Shown: positions 1-5,845 of the stretch, piece by piece
Layout: the number at the start of each line of letters is the position of its first letter
Position numbering within the stretch: the first letter of the stretch is position 1
Source: Clostridiales bacterium
GTDB taxonomy: Bacteria > Bacillota > Clostridia > Lachnospirales > Lachnospiraceae
Direction of reading: 5' to 3'
Assembly: GCA_021199135.1 (NCBI GenBank)
Contig: JAJQIQ010000210.1
Coordinates: forward strand, 1-7,953
Length of the DNA stretch: 7,953 nucleotides
The notes under the pieces: generated by a model
Told to the model about the DNA's origin: nothing
What the model saw: only the letters and a program-made list of their open reading frames with translations
Databases searched by the model: none
Made by a program: the position numbers and the translations under genes

Positions 1-243
1 CGGCTGGTATCTTTAGGCCTCGCCGGGATCGAGACCTACTACAGCAAGCACAAACCGGAGCAGATCGCCGAGTACCACGCCCTCGCACAGAAGTATGGCC
101 TCTTTGAGACCGCGGGCTCGGACTTCCACGGCGAAAAAGTAAAGCCCACCATCTTCCTCGGAAAGAAAGATGGTGGGCAGGAGTGGCTCGTCGATGCGGA
201 CGAAATGTTAAATCTGGATTTAATTATGAAGCTAGCAGCATGA
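1..243 (+). CDS. PHP-domain phosphoesterase, C-terminal 80 residues (5' end outside window)
   Basis: The frame is open from base 1 to the TGA at 241-243 and gives 80 residues ending in IMKLAA. It contains GIETYYSKH followed by a Tyr-rich helix, then AGSDFHGEKVKP. The SDFHG segment (bases 118-132) matches the last metal-binding motif (Asp and His) of PHP-domain hydrolases of the YciV/TrpH/RNase AM type. Members of that family cleave phosphodiester or phosphomonoester bonds in nucleotides or RNA using a di- or trinuclear metal centre. The family and C-terminal placement are clear, but the exact substrate cannot be told from this fragment. The gene is convergent with the sulfation operon, and its last third also carries that operon's leftward terminator. 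The final codons (TTA AAT CTG GAT TTA ATT) form one copy of the dispersed AT-rich dyad and contrast with the GC-rich codons before them. Confidence 0.85.
   Translation, partial: RLVSLGLAGIETYYSKHKPEQIAEYHALAQKYGLFETAGSDFHGEKVKPTIFLGKKDGGQEWLVDADEMLNLDLIMKLAA
131..178 (-). terminator. Intrinsic terminator of the leftward sulfation operon, embedded in the convergent gene
   Basis: A perfect 12-bp inverted repeat, GCCCACCATCTT (144-155) and AAGATGGTGGGC (167-178), has an 11-nt loop. Read leftward, the 3' arm is followed directly by TTTACTTTTT (143-134), a good U-tract. Read rightward, the stem is followed by AGGAGTGG with no T-run, so termination should be leftward only. It lies about 117 nt past the stop of sulfotransferase-like gene A and fully inside the phosphoesterase coding region. 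No better terminator is seen in the 51-bp gap at 244-294. Confidence 0.75.
208..227 (+). repeat. AT-rich dyad copy 1 (TTAAAT-CTGG-ATTTAA)
   Basis: This is a perfect 6-4-6 inverted repeat near the 3' end of the phosphoesterase gene, within codons for L-N-L-D-L-I. It belongs to a set of about seven related sites in the window that share the right arm (G)ATTTAA. Function is unknown. Confidence 0.5.
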
Positions 244-255
244 CGGCACTAAAAG

Positions 256-275
256 TTATATTATGATTTAACTAC
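256..275 (+). repeat. AT-rich dyad copy 2, degenerate (TTATAT-TATG-ATTTAA)
   Basis: It lies in the 51-bp gap between the convergent phosphoesterase and sulfotransferase-like gene A, 48 bp from copy 1. The right arm is intact and the left arm has one mismatch to the consensus. It is weaker than the other copies. Confidence 0.3.
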
Positions 276-294
276 GCCACCGGCACCGCAAAGC

Positions 295-1527
295 TTATTT
301 TTTCTTCTTGAACTTTCCTTTTATGAACCGAAGCACCGTCCTGAATGGGTGCCTTATCATCCCGCGGAGCTTCTCGGTCTCCTTTTTATTGGCCTCGATC
401 GCCTTCTGCTGGCTGTCGAGGCGTTTTTTCATGTCCTTGGACTGGTCTGCAAGCCGTTCGACTTTCTTCTGACACTGGCGAAGTTCCTCTCTCAGGCTTT
501 CGTTCTCACGGAGCAATCCGGTCGAGACGGACGCGAAAAAGTGAATGATGTCTTCGTCCATGTATTCGTTGTGGGGATCATACTTCGGCAGATCTTTGAT
601 CTCGTCGGAAAAGAGCGGCTTGCCGTCGCCTATGTACTCGGTAGCGACGCGGTCATTCTCCTCCCTGCAATACTCAAGGAGGCTGGAAATTTCATCCTTC
701 GAGAGCATGCCGTACTCATATTTCCCCCCGAATGCGTCTGAGGCCTCAAACGCACAGGCTCCAAAGAAATCCCTCTCCTTGTGGGTCAGCGCCGGGGTGC
801 CGTTCACAAGCCGTTTGATCTCGAAATAATTGTCCTTCAGACCGGGGTTTAACCTCTTTTCTGGAAGCTTGAGTTCTGCGTCAGGAAGTCCGATCGCATC
901 CAAAAAATCGGTATATATGGAACCGCCGATCCATGAGTCGGGCTCGAAGCGCCGGACAGTCATGCTTTCCTTTCCGATGATTGCGGCAATGCGGTCTAGG
1001 GCAGAGGCGTAGTTCATGAGCAGAGGGTAGTCATTGATTACGCGGTTGGTGTGGTCGGAGCTCGATTCCGTGAGGCCGAGTTTTTTGACTAGCTGATTCC
1101 AGTTTGAGAGCAGATAGCCGTCCTGCCTGCGGAGATAGACGATGACCTTTATGGTGTAGCCGTGTTCGGCGGCATCCTTTTTTAAGATTTCGAGAGGATT
1201 CCATTTCGTGTAGTTGATTGCGCGCCACAGGCTCTCCTCGGAGAGAATGACATTGTCGCAAAACGAAAACTCGCTGTGTATCATATCCAGTCCGGAATTC
1301 AGCCGTTGCGCATAGAAGTCCTCCTGTTCCTCGGTGAGTTCGTGATCGGTGGATGCCGCGATGAGAAAATGCGCGTTTCTTCCGCGCCCCACCCTCGGAT
1401 AGTCAAACGGGGGAAACGGAAAGCTGTAACCGTATCCGTGCAGCCTTTTTCGGTTGGTTCTGCACAGTGCCTGTATTGATGATGTCGCTGTCTTCGGCGT
1501 GCCTATGTGCAAGTACAGAGTTTTCAT
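295..1527 (-). CDS. Sulfotransferase-like protein A (PAPS-dependent, 410 aa)
   Basis: This is probably a cytoplasmic or membrane-associated enzyme moving sulfate from PAPS to a carbohydrate or other envelope acceptor. Residues 7-17 (HIGTPKTATSS) match the 5'-phosphosulfate-binding loop of sulfotransferases. YLRRQD (131-136) with Ser141 fits the 3'-phosphate-binding Arg...Ser motif. Residues about 342-388 are a charged, heptad-like coiled coil, followed by RHPFRTVLRF and a lysine-rich tail (KGKFKKKK) that could bind membrane phospholipid. The ATG at 1527-1525 is preferred: AGGAGA sits 5 nt upstream, and a TTG one codon earlier is less likely. It is last in the cysD-cysNC operon, 52 bp after cysNC, and is a clear paralogue of the gene at 4444-5682. 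Co-occurrence with PAPS synthesis supports the role. The acceptor is unknown, and activity is inferred from motifs only. Confidence 0.75.
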   Translation of the reverse strand: MKTLYLHIGTPKTATSSIQALCRTNRKRLHGYGYSFPFPPFDYPRVGRGRNAHFLIAASTDHELTEEQEDFYAQRLNSGLDMIHSEFSFCDNVILSEESLWRAINYTKWNPLEILKKDAAEHGYTIKVIVYLRRQDGYLLSNWNQLVKKLGLTESSSDHTNRVINDYPLLMNYASALDRIAAIIGKESMTVRRFEPDSWIGGSIYTDFLDAIGLPDAELKLPEKRLNPGLKDNYFEIKRLVNGTPALTHKERDFFGACAFEASDAFGGKYEYGMLSKDEISSLLEYCREENDRVATEYIGDGKPLFSDEIKDLPKYDPHNEYMDEDIIHFFASVSTGLLRENESLREELRQCQKKVERLADQSKDMKKRLDSQQKAIEANKKETEKLRGMIRHPFRTVLRFIKGKFKKKK

Positions 1528-1538
1528 CAAGTTCTCCT

Positions 1539-1558
1539 AAAATTAAATCTAAATTCAA
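1539..1558 (-). repeat. AT-rich dyad copy 3 (TTGAAT-TTAG-ATTTAA)
   Basis: Read on the minus strand, it sits between cysNC and sulfotransferase-like gene A and runs directly into the AGGAG Shine-Dalgarno of gene A. It matches copy 4 (4432-4451) at 17 of 20 positions. The AT-rich run also keeps the ribosome-binding region of gene A unstructured. Confidence 0.5.
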
Positions 1559-1579
1559 CTATCTGCACAATCGCAGAGT

Positions 1580-3403
1580 TTACAGCTTATCTCCGAGCGC
1601 ATCTATCAGCTTGTCCACGCATTCGTCGACGGTGAGGTTGCTCGTGTCGATCGTGACGTCCGGATGCTCCGGGGCCTCGTAGGGGCTCGTGATCCCAGTG
1701 AAGTTCTCGATCTGGCCGGCGCGCGCCGCCGCATAGAGGCCCTTTATGTCGCGCCGCTCGCACTCCTCGATCGGGGTGGAGATGTAGACCTCGACGAAAT
1801 CGGACCCGATGATGTCCCGCGCCTGCCGCCTGTCGCGGACGAACGGGGAGATGAACGAGGTCAGGACGATGAGCCCCGCGTCGTTCATGAGCTTCGCGAC
1901 CTCCGCGATCCGGCGGATGTTCTCGATCCTGTCGGACTCGGAGAAGCCGAGGTTTTTGTTTAAGCCCATGCGGATATTGTCGCCGTCGAGGAGCATCGTG
2001 TGCTTGCCCATAGAGGCGAGCCGCTTCTCGAGCGCGTTCGCAAGCGTGGACTTGCCGGAGCCGGAGAGCCCGGTGAACCAAATCGTGCTGGCCTTCTGGT
2101 CGAGCTGATTCTCCCTGAACTCCTTCGTGACGTCCATCGTGTGCCAGGTCAGGTCGTGGCTGCGGTGGATGGACTGCGTGATCACGCCGCAGGCCGAGGT
2201 CGCGTGGCTGATGCGGTCTATGAGTATGAGCGACCCGAGGGCCTTGTTGTTTTCAAACAGATCGAAGACGAGGCTCGATGAGACCGAGATGTCGCACTGC
2301 GCAATCTCGTTTTTGTATATCGCGTCGGCGGGGACCTCCTGGCCGGTGTTGACGTCGATCTTGTGCCTTATGTTGAGGACTGTGGCGGGGATGCGCTGCG
2401 TCCCGACCTTTATCAGGTAGTTCTTGCCCTCGACGAGCTTCACGTCGTCCATCCACAGTATCGTCGCGGAGAACATCGTGTTCACATACAAATCCGTGCG
2501 GTTCGTCAGCACGCAGCCGCGCGAGACGTCAATCTCGGTGTTAAGCTGGATCGTGACGGGCTGGCCGACGCTCGCCCGGTTTACCTCCTTGTCGCCGCAG
2601 AGGATGGAGCGAACCGTCGAGGTCTCTCGGCTCGGGAGCACGGTGATCTCGTCCCCGACAGAGATGCTCCCGCCCTCGATCTGTCCCTCGAAGCCGCGGA
2701 AAGTGTGGTTTGGGCGGCAGACGCGCTGGACAGGCATCGAAAACTCCGTGTCCGAGTCGTCCTCGCTGATGTCGATCTCCTCGAGGTAGCTGAGGAGGCA
2801 CGGCCCCTTGTACCAGGGCATGTTCTTGGATTTCTTTGCGATGTTGTCGCCCTCGGTCGCGGAGACCGGGATGAGCTCGGCGGTCTCGTAGTCGAACTCG
2901 GCGAGGAGGATCCTTATCTCCTTCTTTATCTTCTTGAACCTCTCCTGGCTGTAGTTGATGAGGTCCATCTTGTTTATCGCGAAGACGACGTGCTTGATGC
3001 CCATGAGGGCGCAGATCCTGGTGTGGCGCCTGGTCTGCGTCAGCACGCCCTGGCTCGCGTCGACGAGGATGACCGCGAGGTCGGCAAAGGACGCGCCGAC
3101 CGCCATGTTTCTCGTGTACTCCTCGTGGCCCGGGGTGTCTGCGACGATGAATGAGCGCCGCTCGGTCGTAAAATACCGGTATGCCACGTCAATAGTTATT
3201 CCCTGCTCGCGCTCCGCCATCAGGCCGTCTAGGAGCAGGCTGTAGTCGATTTTTCCGTCGTTCGAGCCGACCTTCGACTCGAGCTCGAGCGCGTCCTCCT
3301 GGTCGGCAAACAAAAGCTTAGCGTCGTAGAGCATGTGCCCGATCAGCGTGGACTTCCCGTCGTCTACGCTGCCGCAGGTGATAAATTTTAACAGTGAATC
3401 CAT
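1580..3403 (-). CDS. cysNC: Bifunctional sulfate adenylyltransferase large subunit (GTPase) / adenylylsulfate kinase fusion
   Basis: This 607-residue protein makes PAPS. The N-terminal GTPase part drives APS synthesis by CysD from ATP and sulfate, and the C-terminal APS kinase phosphorylates APS at the 3' position. GTPase motifs are intact: GSVDDGKST (11-19), AEREQGIT (63-70), DTPGH (89-93) and NKMD (144-147), followed by elongation-factor-like beta-barrel domains to about residue 425. The kinase part begins near 438 with Walker A GLSGSGKS (445-452), then DGDNIR (473-478), SFISPF (516-521) and the substrate lid FTGITSPYEAPEHPDV (568-583). Length fits NodQ/CysNC fusions rather than stand-alone CysN (about 475 aa). 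The start overlaps the cysD stop by one base (TGATG), with GGGAGG in the last cysD codons as its ribosome-binding site, so the two should be translationally coupled. No key residue is missing. Confidence 0.96.
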   Translation of the reverse strand: MDSLLKFITCGSVDDGKSTLIGHMLYDAKLLFADQEDALELESKVGSNDGKIDYSLLLDGLMAEREQGITIDVAYRYFTTERRSFIVADTPGHEEYTRNMAVGASFADLAVILVDASQGVLTQTRRHTRICALMGIKHVVFAINKMDLINYSQERFKKIKKEIRILLAEFDYETAELIPVSATEGDNIAKKSKNMPWYKGPCLLSYLEEIDISEDDSDTEFSMPVQRVCRPNHTFRGFEGQIEGGSISVGDEITVLPSRETSTVRSILCGDKEVNRASVGQPVTIQLNTEIDVSRGCVLTNRTDLYVNTMFSATILWMDDVKLVEGKNYLIKVGTQRIPATVLNIRHKIDVNTGQEVPADAIYKNEIAQCDISVSSSLVFDLFENNKALGSLILIDRISHATSACGVITQSIHRSHDLTWHTMDVTKEFRENQLDQKASTIWFTGLSGSGKSTLANALEKRLASMGKHTMLLDGDNIRMGLNKNLGFSESDRIENIRRIAEVAKLMNDAGLIVLTSFISPFVRDRRQARDIIGSDFVEVYISTPIEECERRDIKGLYAAARAGQIENFTGITSPYEAPEHPDVTIDTSNLTVDECVDKLIDALGDKL

Positions 3404-4296
3404 CAGAAATAGCCCTCCCGTTTGCGTTTTTCCATGCTGGCGGCGCCGCCGTCCTTGTCGATGACGCGGCTCGTCCTCTCGGATGAGACTGCGCTCAAGG
3501 TCTCTTCTATCACAGCGTCAATCGTGTCCGCGTCCGACTCCACGCCGCCCGAGAGCGGGTAGCAGCCGAGCGTGCGGAAACGCACCTTCTTCATCATCGG
3601 CACCTCGCCGGGGTTAAGCCTCATCCTATCGTCGTCGACCATGATGAGGTTGCCGTCGCGCTCGACGACCGGGCGCACGTCCGCAAAGTACAGCGGGACG
3701 ATCTCGATGTTCTCGCGCTTTATGTACTGCCAGATGTCCGCCTCGGTCCAGTTCGAGATCGGAAAGACCCGGATGCTCTCGCCCTTGTTTATCTCGGTGT
3801 TGAACAGCTTCCACATCTCCGGGCGCTGGTTCTTAGGGTCCCAGACCTGCTCCGTGTTGCGGAACGAGAATATCCTCTCCTTCGCGCGGCTCTTCTCCTC
3901 GTCGCGCCTCCCGCCGCCGAACGCCGCGGTAAAGCCGTACTTGGTGAGGGCCTGCTTTAAGGCCTGGGTCTTCATGATGTCGGTGTAGGCCGCGCCGTGG
4001 TCGAACGGGTTTATCCCCTGGGCGACGCCCTCTTCATTGATATACTCGATCATCTCGATGCCGTGCTCTTTTGCGATTTTGTCGCGGAAGGCGATCATCT
4101 CCTTGAATTTCCACGTCGTGTTGACGTGCAGGAACGGGAACGGGGGCTTCTCAGGGTAGAATGCCTTGAGGGCGAGATGCAGCATGACGGAGGAGTCCTT
4201 GCCGATGGAGTACAGCATGACGGGCTTCTCGCACTCGGCGGCGACCTCGCGCATTATGTATATCGCCTCCGCCTCCAGTTTGTCCAAATGGTCCAT
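3403..4296 (-). CDS. cysD: Sulfate adenylyltransferase small subunit
   Basis: This is the catalytic subunit of ATP sulfurylase. It forms APS and pyrophosphate from ATP and sulfate in complex with CysN. The 297-residue product (family usual about 300) has the PP-loop motif [17 protein letters not shown], the arginine-rich [21 protein letters not shown] region, and the family's characteristic C-terminus (PLSGGVES..., ending KREGYF). The ATG at 4296-4294 is chosen because GAGGTG lies 6 nt upstream and the protein then starts [18 protein letters not shown] as in relatives; an in-frame extension to 4344 would cross a leader hairpin and has no homology-like content. It is first in a cysD-cysNC-sulfotransferase A operon with its own promoter. 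The setting with sulfotransferases and no reductases suggests PAPS for sulfation. Confidence 0.96.
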   Translation of the reverse strand: MDHLDKLEAEAIYIMREVAAECEKPVMLYSIGKDSSVMLHLALKAFYPEKPPFPFLHVNTTWKFKEMIAFRDKIAKEHGIEMIEYINEEGVAQGINPFDHGAAYTDIMKTQALKQALTKYGFTAAFGGGRRDEEKSRAKERIFSFRNTEQVWDPKNQRPEMWKLFNTEINKGESIRVFPISNWTEADIWQYIKRENIEIVPLYFADVRPVVERDGNLIMVDDDRMRLNPGEVPMMKKVRFRTLGCYPLSGGVESDADTIDAVIEETLSAVSSERTSRVIDKDGGAASMEKRKREGYF

Positions 4297-4324
4297 AGTT
4301 TTCACCTCAAATGCTTGGTTTCCC

Positions 4325-4343
4325 TGCGCCCGCATCGGGCGCA
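4325..4343 (-). promoter_or_regulatory. GC-rich hairpin at the 5' end of the cysD leader
   Basis: This is a perfect 8-bp inverted repeat, TGCGCCCG-ATG-CGGGCGCA as read on the minus strand, with a 3-nt loop. The predicted transcription start is near 4349, so the hairpin would begin only a few nucleotides into the mRNA. No T-run follows it in the direction of transcription, so it is not a simple terminator. It could protect the 5' end, act as a protein- or RNA-level control element, or be a DNA operator just downstream of the start. Confidence 0.55.
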
Positions 4344-4355
4344 ATGTTTTCCTAG

Positions 4356-4384
4356 ATTATATATGATTTTCTCCTCATAGGCAA
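4356..4384 (-). promoter_or_regulatory. cysD promoter (sigma70-type)
   Basis: On the minus strand, TTGCCT (4384-4379) and a perfect TATAAT (4361-4356) are separated by exactly 17 bp. Transcription would begin near 4349, giving a leader of about 53 nt before the cysD ATG. It lies in the 147-bp gap after sulfotransferase-like gene B, so cysD can be transcribed independently of that gene. Confidence 0.65.
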
Positions 4385-4392
4385 TCAAAAAT

Positions 4393-4408
4393 TAGACAAA
4401 TAGACAAA
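4393..4408 (-). repeat. Tandem 8-bp direct repeat upstream of the cysD promoter
   Basis: TAGACAAA occurs twice back to back (minus strand TTTGTCTA TTTGTCTA), ending 9 bp upstream of the -35 element. The position suits an activator or a wrapping repressor. A near match, TTTGTCTTATTTT, is found in the same orientation upstream of the response regulator gene at 5763-5775. The role is inferred from position only. Confidence 0.4.
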
Positions 4409-4431
4409 TATTTTCAGACCATACAGAAAAA

Positions 4432-4451
4432 TATAATATAGATTTAATTTT
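4432..4451 (+). repeat. AT-rich dyad copy 4 (TATAAT-ATAG-ATTTAA)
   Basis: It overlaps the stop codon of sulfotransferase-like gene B (stop at 4446-4444) and its immediate downstream region. Positions 10-20 are identical to copy 3. Confidence 0.4.
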
Positions 4452-5682
4452 TTGCGGCGCGTCCCCTGCCAAGCACTGCTCGCATGGGGTGGTGTACCTT
4501 GTCGATGAACTGATCAAGCCTCGTGCGAAGCCGCCCGATCTCTTTTGTGAAGTCTTCTCTCTGCTGCGCAATCTCAGACCCTTGCTTTGCGACGGCACCC
4601 TTCAGCTCTTTGATTTCGCCACGCTGCTTGCGGATTGCCGTCCGCAAATTTGAGTTTCTCCGGAGGAGCCTTGAGACGATGACGGTGAGCGCACGGATCA
4701 GGTCCTCAGTCATATATGGGTTGGCTGGGTCATATTTTGGTAGCTCCGAGATTTCCTCCGAGAAGAGAGGCCCGTCAATACCGATGTACTCACGGGCAAT
4801 CTTGTCATTCCCCTCGCGGTATTTGTCGAGGATTTTCCTCGTCTCCTCGGCAGAGAGCACCCCGTAGGGGCAGTGTCCGTCTCCTGCATTTGATGCCTGC
4901 GTGAGGCAGAGATAGAGGAAATAGCGATCCGTGAAGGAGAGGTCAGGCACGGAGTTTATGATGCGCCGGATCTCGAGGTAGTTGCCCTCGAGGCCTGAAT
5001 TTCTTTTGGCTTCGGGGATGAAGAAGTCGTCGGTAAGCTTCAGGCCGAACACGTCCAAAAAGTCTGCGTAAATTGAACCGTCTACCCATGTGGCGGGCTC
5101 GAATTGCCTGACAATTAAGCTGTCTTTACCGAATTTGTCCGCAAGCATGTCGAGCGTGGCGGCGTAGTCGCACACGAGCGGGTACTTGGAGGACATCATT
5201 TCCATATATTCACTGAACGAAAAGCTCTGCCCGCTTTTCTTTATCTGCTGGTTCCAGCGGGACACCAAAAACTTGTCCTGTCTGCGCAGGTAGACGATGA
5301 ATTTGACGGCGTAGCCGTTTTTTTCGGCATGGTCGCGCAGGATTTGAATGGGATCGTGCCGCGAATAGTTGACGGCGCGCCAGAGCGTCTCGTCGGAGAG
5401 AAGGACCTTGTCGGAGGAGGAGAACGAGTCGGCTATCATGGACAGGCCAATCTCGAGCCGGTCTTGCCAGAGGGCTTCCTTGGACTCATCAGTCACCTCG
5501 GAGGTCACGGAGCTGGACAGAAAGTGCGCGTTCCGCCCCCTCCCGAGGCGTGGATAGGCAAACGGGAGCAGCGGGAATCGAATGCCCTGCTGACGGAGGA
5601 GCTTTCGGTTTTTTGCGCAAAATTCCTGTATTGACGTCGTCGCGGTCTTCGGGGTGCCGATGTGCAGATACAGGGTTTTCAT
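4444..5682 (-). CDS. Sulfotransferase-like protein B (PAPS-dependent, 412 aa)
   Basis: This is a paralogue of the product of 295-1527 and aligns with it nearly gap-free over the first 140 residues. The PAPS 5'-phosphosulfate loop HIGTPKTATTS is at residues 7-17, YPRLGRGRNAHFL follows, and the 3'-phosphate motif YLRRQD is at 131-136 with Ser141. Shared central blocks include SDETLWRAVNY, FEPATWVDGSIYADFLD and PLFSEEISELPKYDP. The last 75 or so residues form a coiled coil (KQRGEIKELKGAVAKQG...), then HHPMRAVL and a short basic tail. The ATG at 5682-5680 is preferred over an in-frame TTG at 5703 because the homology with protein A starts there (MKTLYLHIGTPKTAT) and AGGCAGG precedes it. It lies upstream of cysD on the same strand, separated by a promoter. 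Sulfotransferase activity is inferred from motifs and context; the acceptor is unknown. Confidence 0.75.
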   Translation of the reverse strand: MKTLYLHIGTPKTATTSIQEFCAKNRKLLRQQGIRFPLLPFAYPRLGRGRNAHFLSSSVTSEVTDESKEALWQDRLEIGLSMIADSFSSSDKVLLSDETLWRAVNYSRHDPIQILRDHAEKNGYAVKFIVYLRRQDKFLVSRWNQQIKKSGQSFSFSEYMEMMSSKYPLVCDYAATLDMLADKFGKDSLIVRQFEPATWVDGSIYADFLDVFGLKLTDDFFIPEAKRNSGLEGNYLEIRRIINSVPDLSFTDRYFLYLCLTQASNAGDGHCPYGVLSAEETRKILDKYREGNDKIAREYIGIDGPLFSEEISELPKYDPANPYMTEDLIRALTVIVSRLLRRNSNLRTAIRKQRGEIKELKGAVAKQGSEIAQQREDFTKEIGRLRTRLDQFIDKVHHPMRAVLGRGRAAKN

Positions 5683-5720
5683 GGGCTCACGCCTGCCTTT
5701 CAATCCATTATGGAAAAAGT

Positions 5721-5749
5721 ATCATACACCTACCTTGAATTACGCTTGA
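5721..5749 (-). promoter_or_regulatory. Candidate promoter of sulfotransferase-like gene B
   Basis: On the minus strand, TATGAT (5726-5721) is a 5/6 -10 box. The -35 position 17 bp away (5749-5744, TCAAGC) is poor, which would suit an activator-dependent promoter. The direct repeat at 5734-5751 covers this -35 region. A second possible -10, CATAAT near 5708-5713, is also seen, so the start is uncertain. Confidence 0.35.
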
Positions 5750-5751
5750 AA
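5734..5751 (+). promoter_or_regulatory. Candidate OmpR/PhoB-type response-regulator site (11-bp-spaced direct repeat)
   Basis: CTTGAAT (5734-5740) and CTTGAAA (5745-5751) are two heptamers separated by 4 bp (TACG), giving an 11-bp repeat distance. That is the usual geometry for head-to-tail dimers of OmpR/PhoB-family regulators, and such a regulator is encoded immediately to the right. The site overlaps the -35 of the leftward promoter and lies about 70-90 bp upstream of the rightward start. Confidence 0.45.
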
Positions 5752-5806
5752 TAAAAAGGTTTTTTGTCTTATTTTCAAAAAAGTCGTTTTAAAGTTGTCC
5801 GATTTT

Positions 5807-5815
5807 TGTTATAAT
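5807..5815 (+). promoter_or_regulatory. Extended -10 promoter for the two-component operon
   Basis: TGTTATAAT is a perfect TGnTATAAT extended -10 element. No good -35 is found at 16-18 bp (TTTTAA-like sequence), which extended -10 promoters tolerate. The start would be near 5822, giving a leader of about 24 nt before the ATG at 5846. Confidence 0.6.
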
Positions 5816-5845
5816 CCACAAAAAAGAAGAGAACAGGGAGAGACC

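Noticed and set aside
1562..1577. Small hairpin TCTGC-N6-GCAGA just after the cysNC stop
   Set aside because: The stem is only 5 bp with no proper T-run, so it is too weak to call a terminator. Read-through into sulfotransferase-like gene A is more likely.
2363..3154. Long open frame of 263 codons on the plus strand opposite cysNC
   Set aside because: It is a shadow of the GC-rich third codon positions of cysNC. The product is low-complexity (R, D, V, L rich) with no domain motifs, and the opposite strand encodes an unmistakable CysN-CysC.
1580..4296. Interpretation of cysD-cysNC as part of assimilatory sulfate reduction
   Set aside because: No PAPS reductase, sulfite reductase or sulfate transporter gene is in the window, and sulfotransferase-like genes flank the pair. 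It cannot be excluded without the rest of the genome.
4297..4344. Upstream extension of cysD to 4344
   Set aside because: It runs through the leader hairpin and adds 16 residues without resemblance to CysD. The ATG at 4296 has a strong GAGGTG site.
5760..5782. TTTTTTG-N9-CAAAAAA inverted repeat as a terminator
   Set aside because: It is an A/T-only stem in a divergent promoter region with no upstream gene end to terminate. It is probably a by-product of A and T tracts.
5795..5815. TTGTCC as -35 box for the two-component promoter
   Set aside because: It is only 9 bp from the TATAAT, far from the 16-18 bp needed; the extended -10 explains the promoter better.
5795..5845. N-terminal extension of the response regulator from a TTG at 5795
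   Set aside because: It would start upstream of the -10 element, has no ribosome-binding site, and adds residues not found in receiver domains. The ATG at 5846 has AGGGAG upstream.
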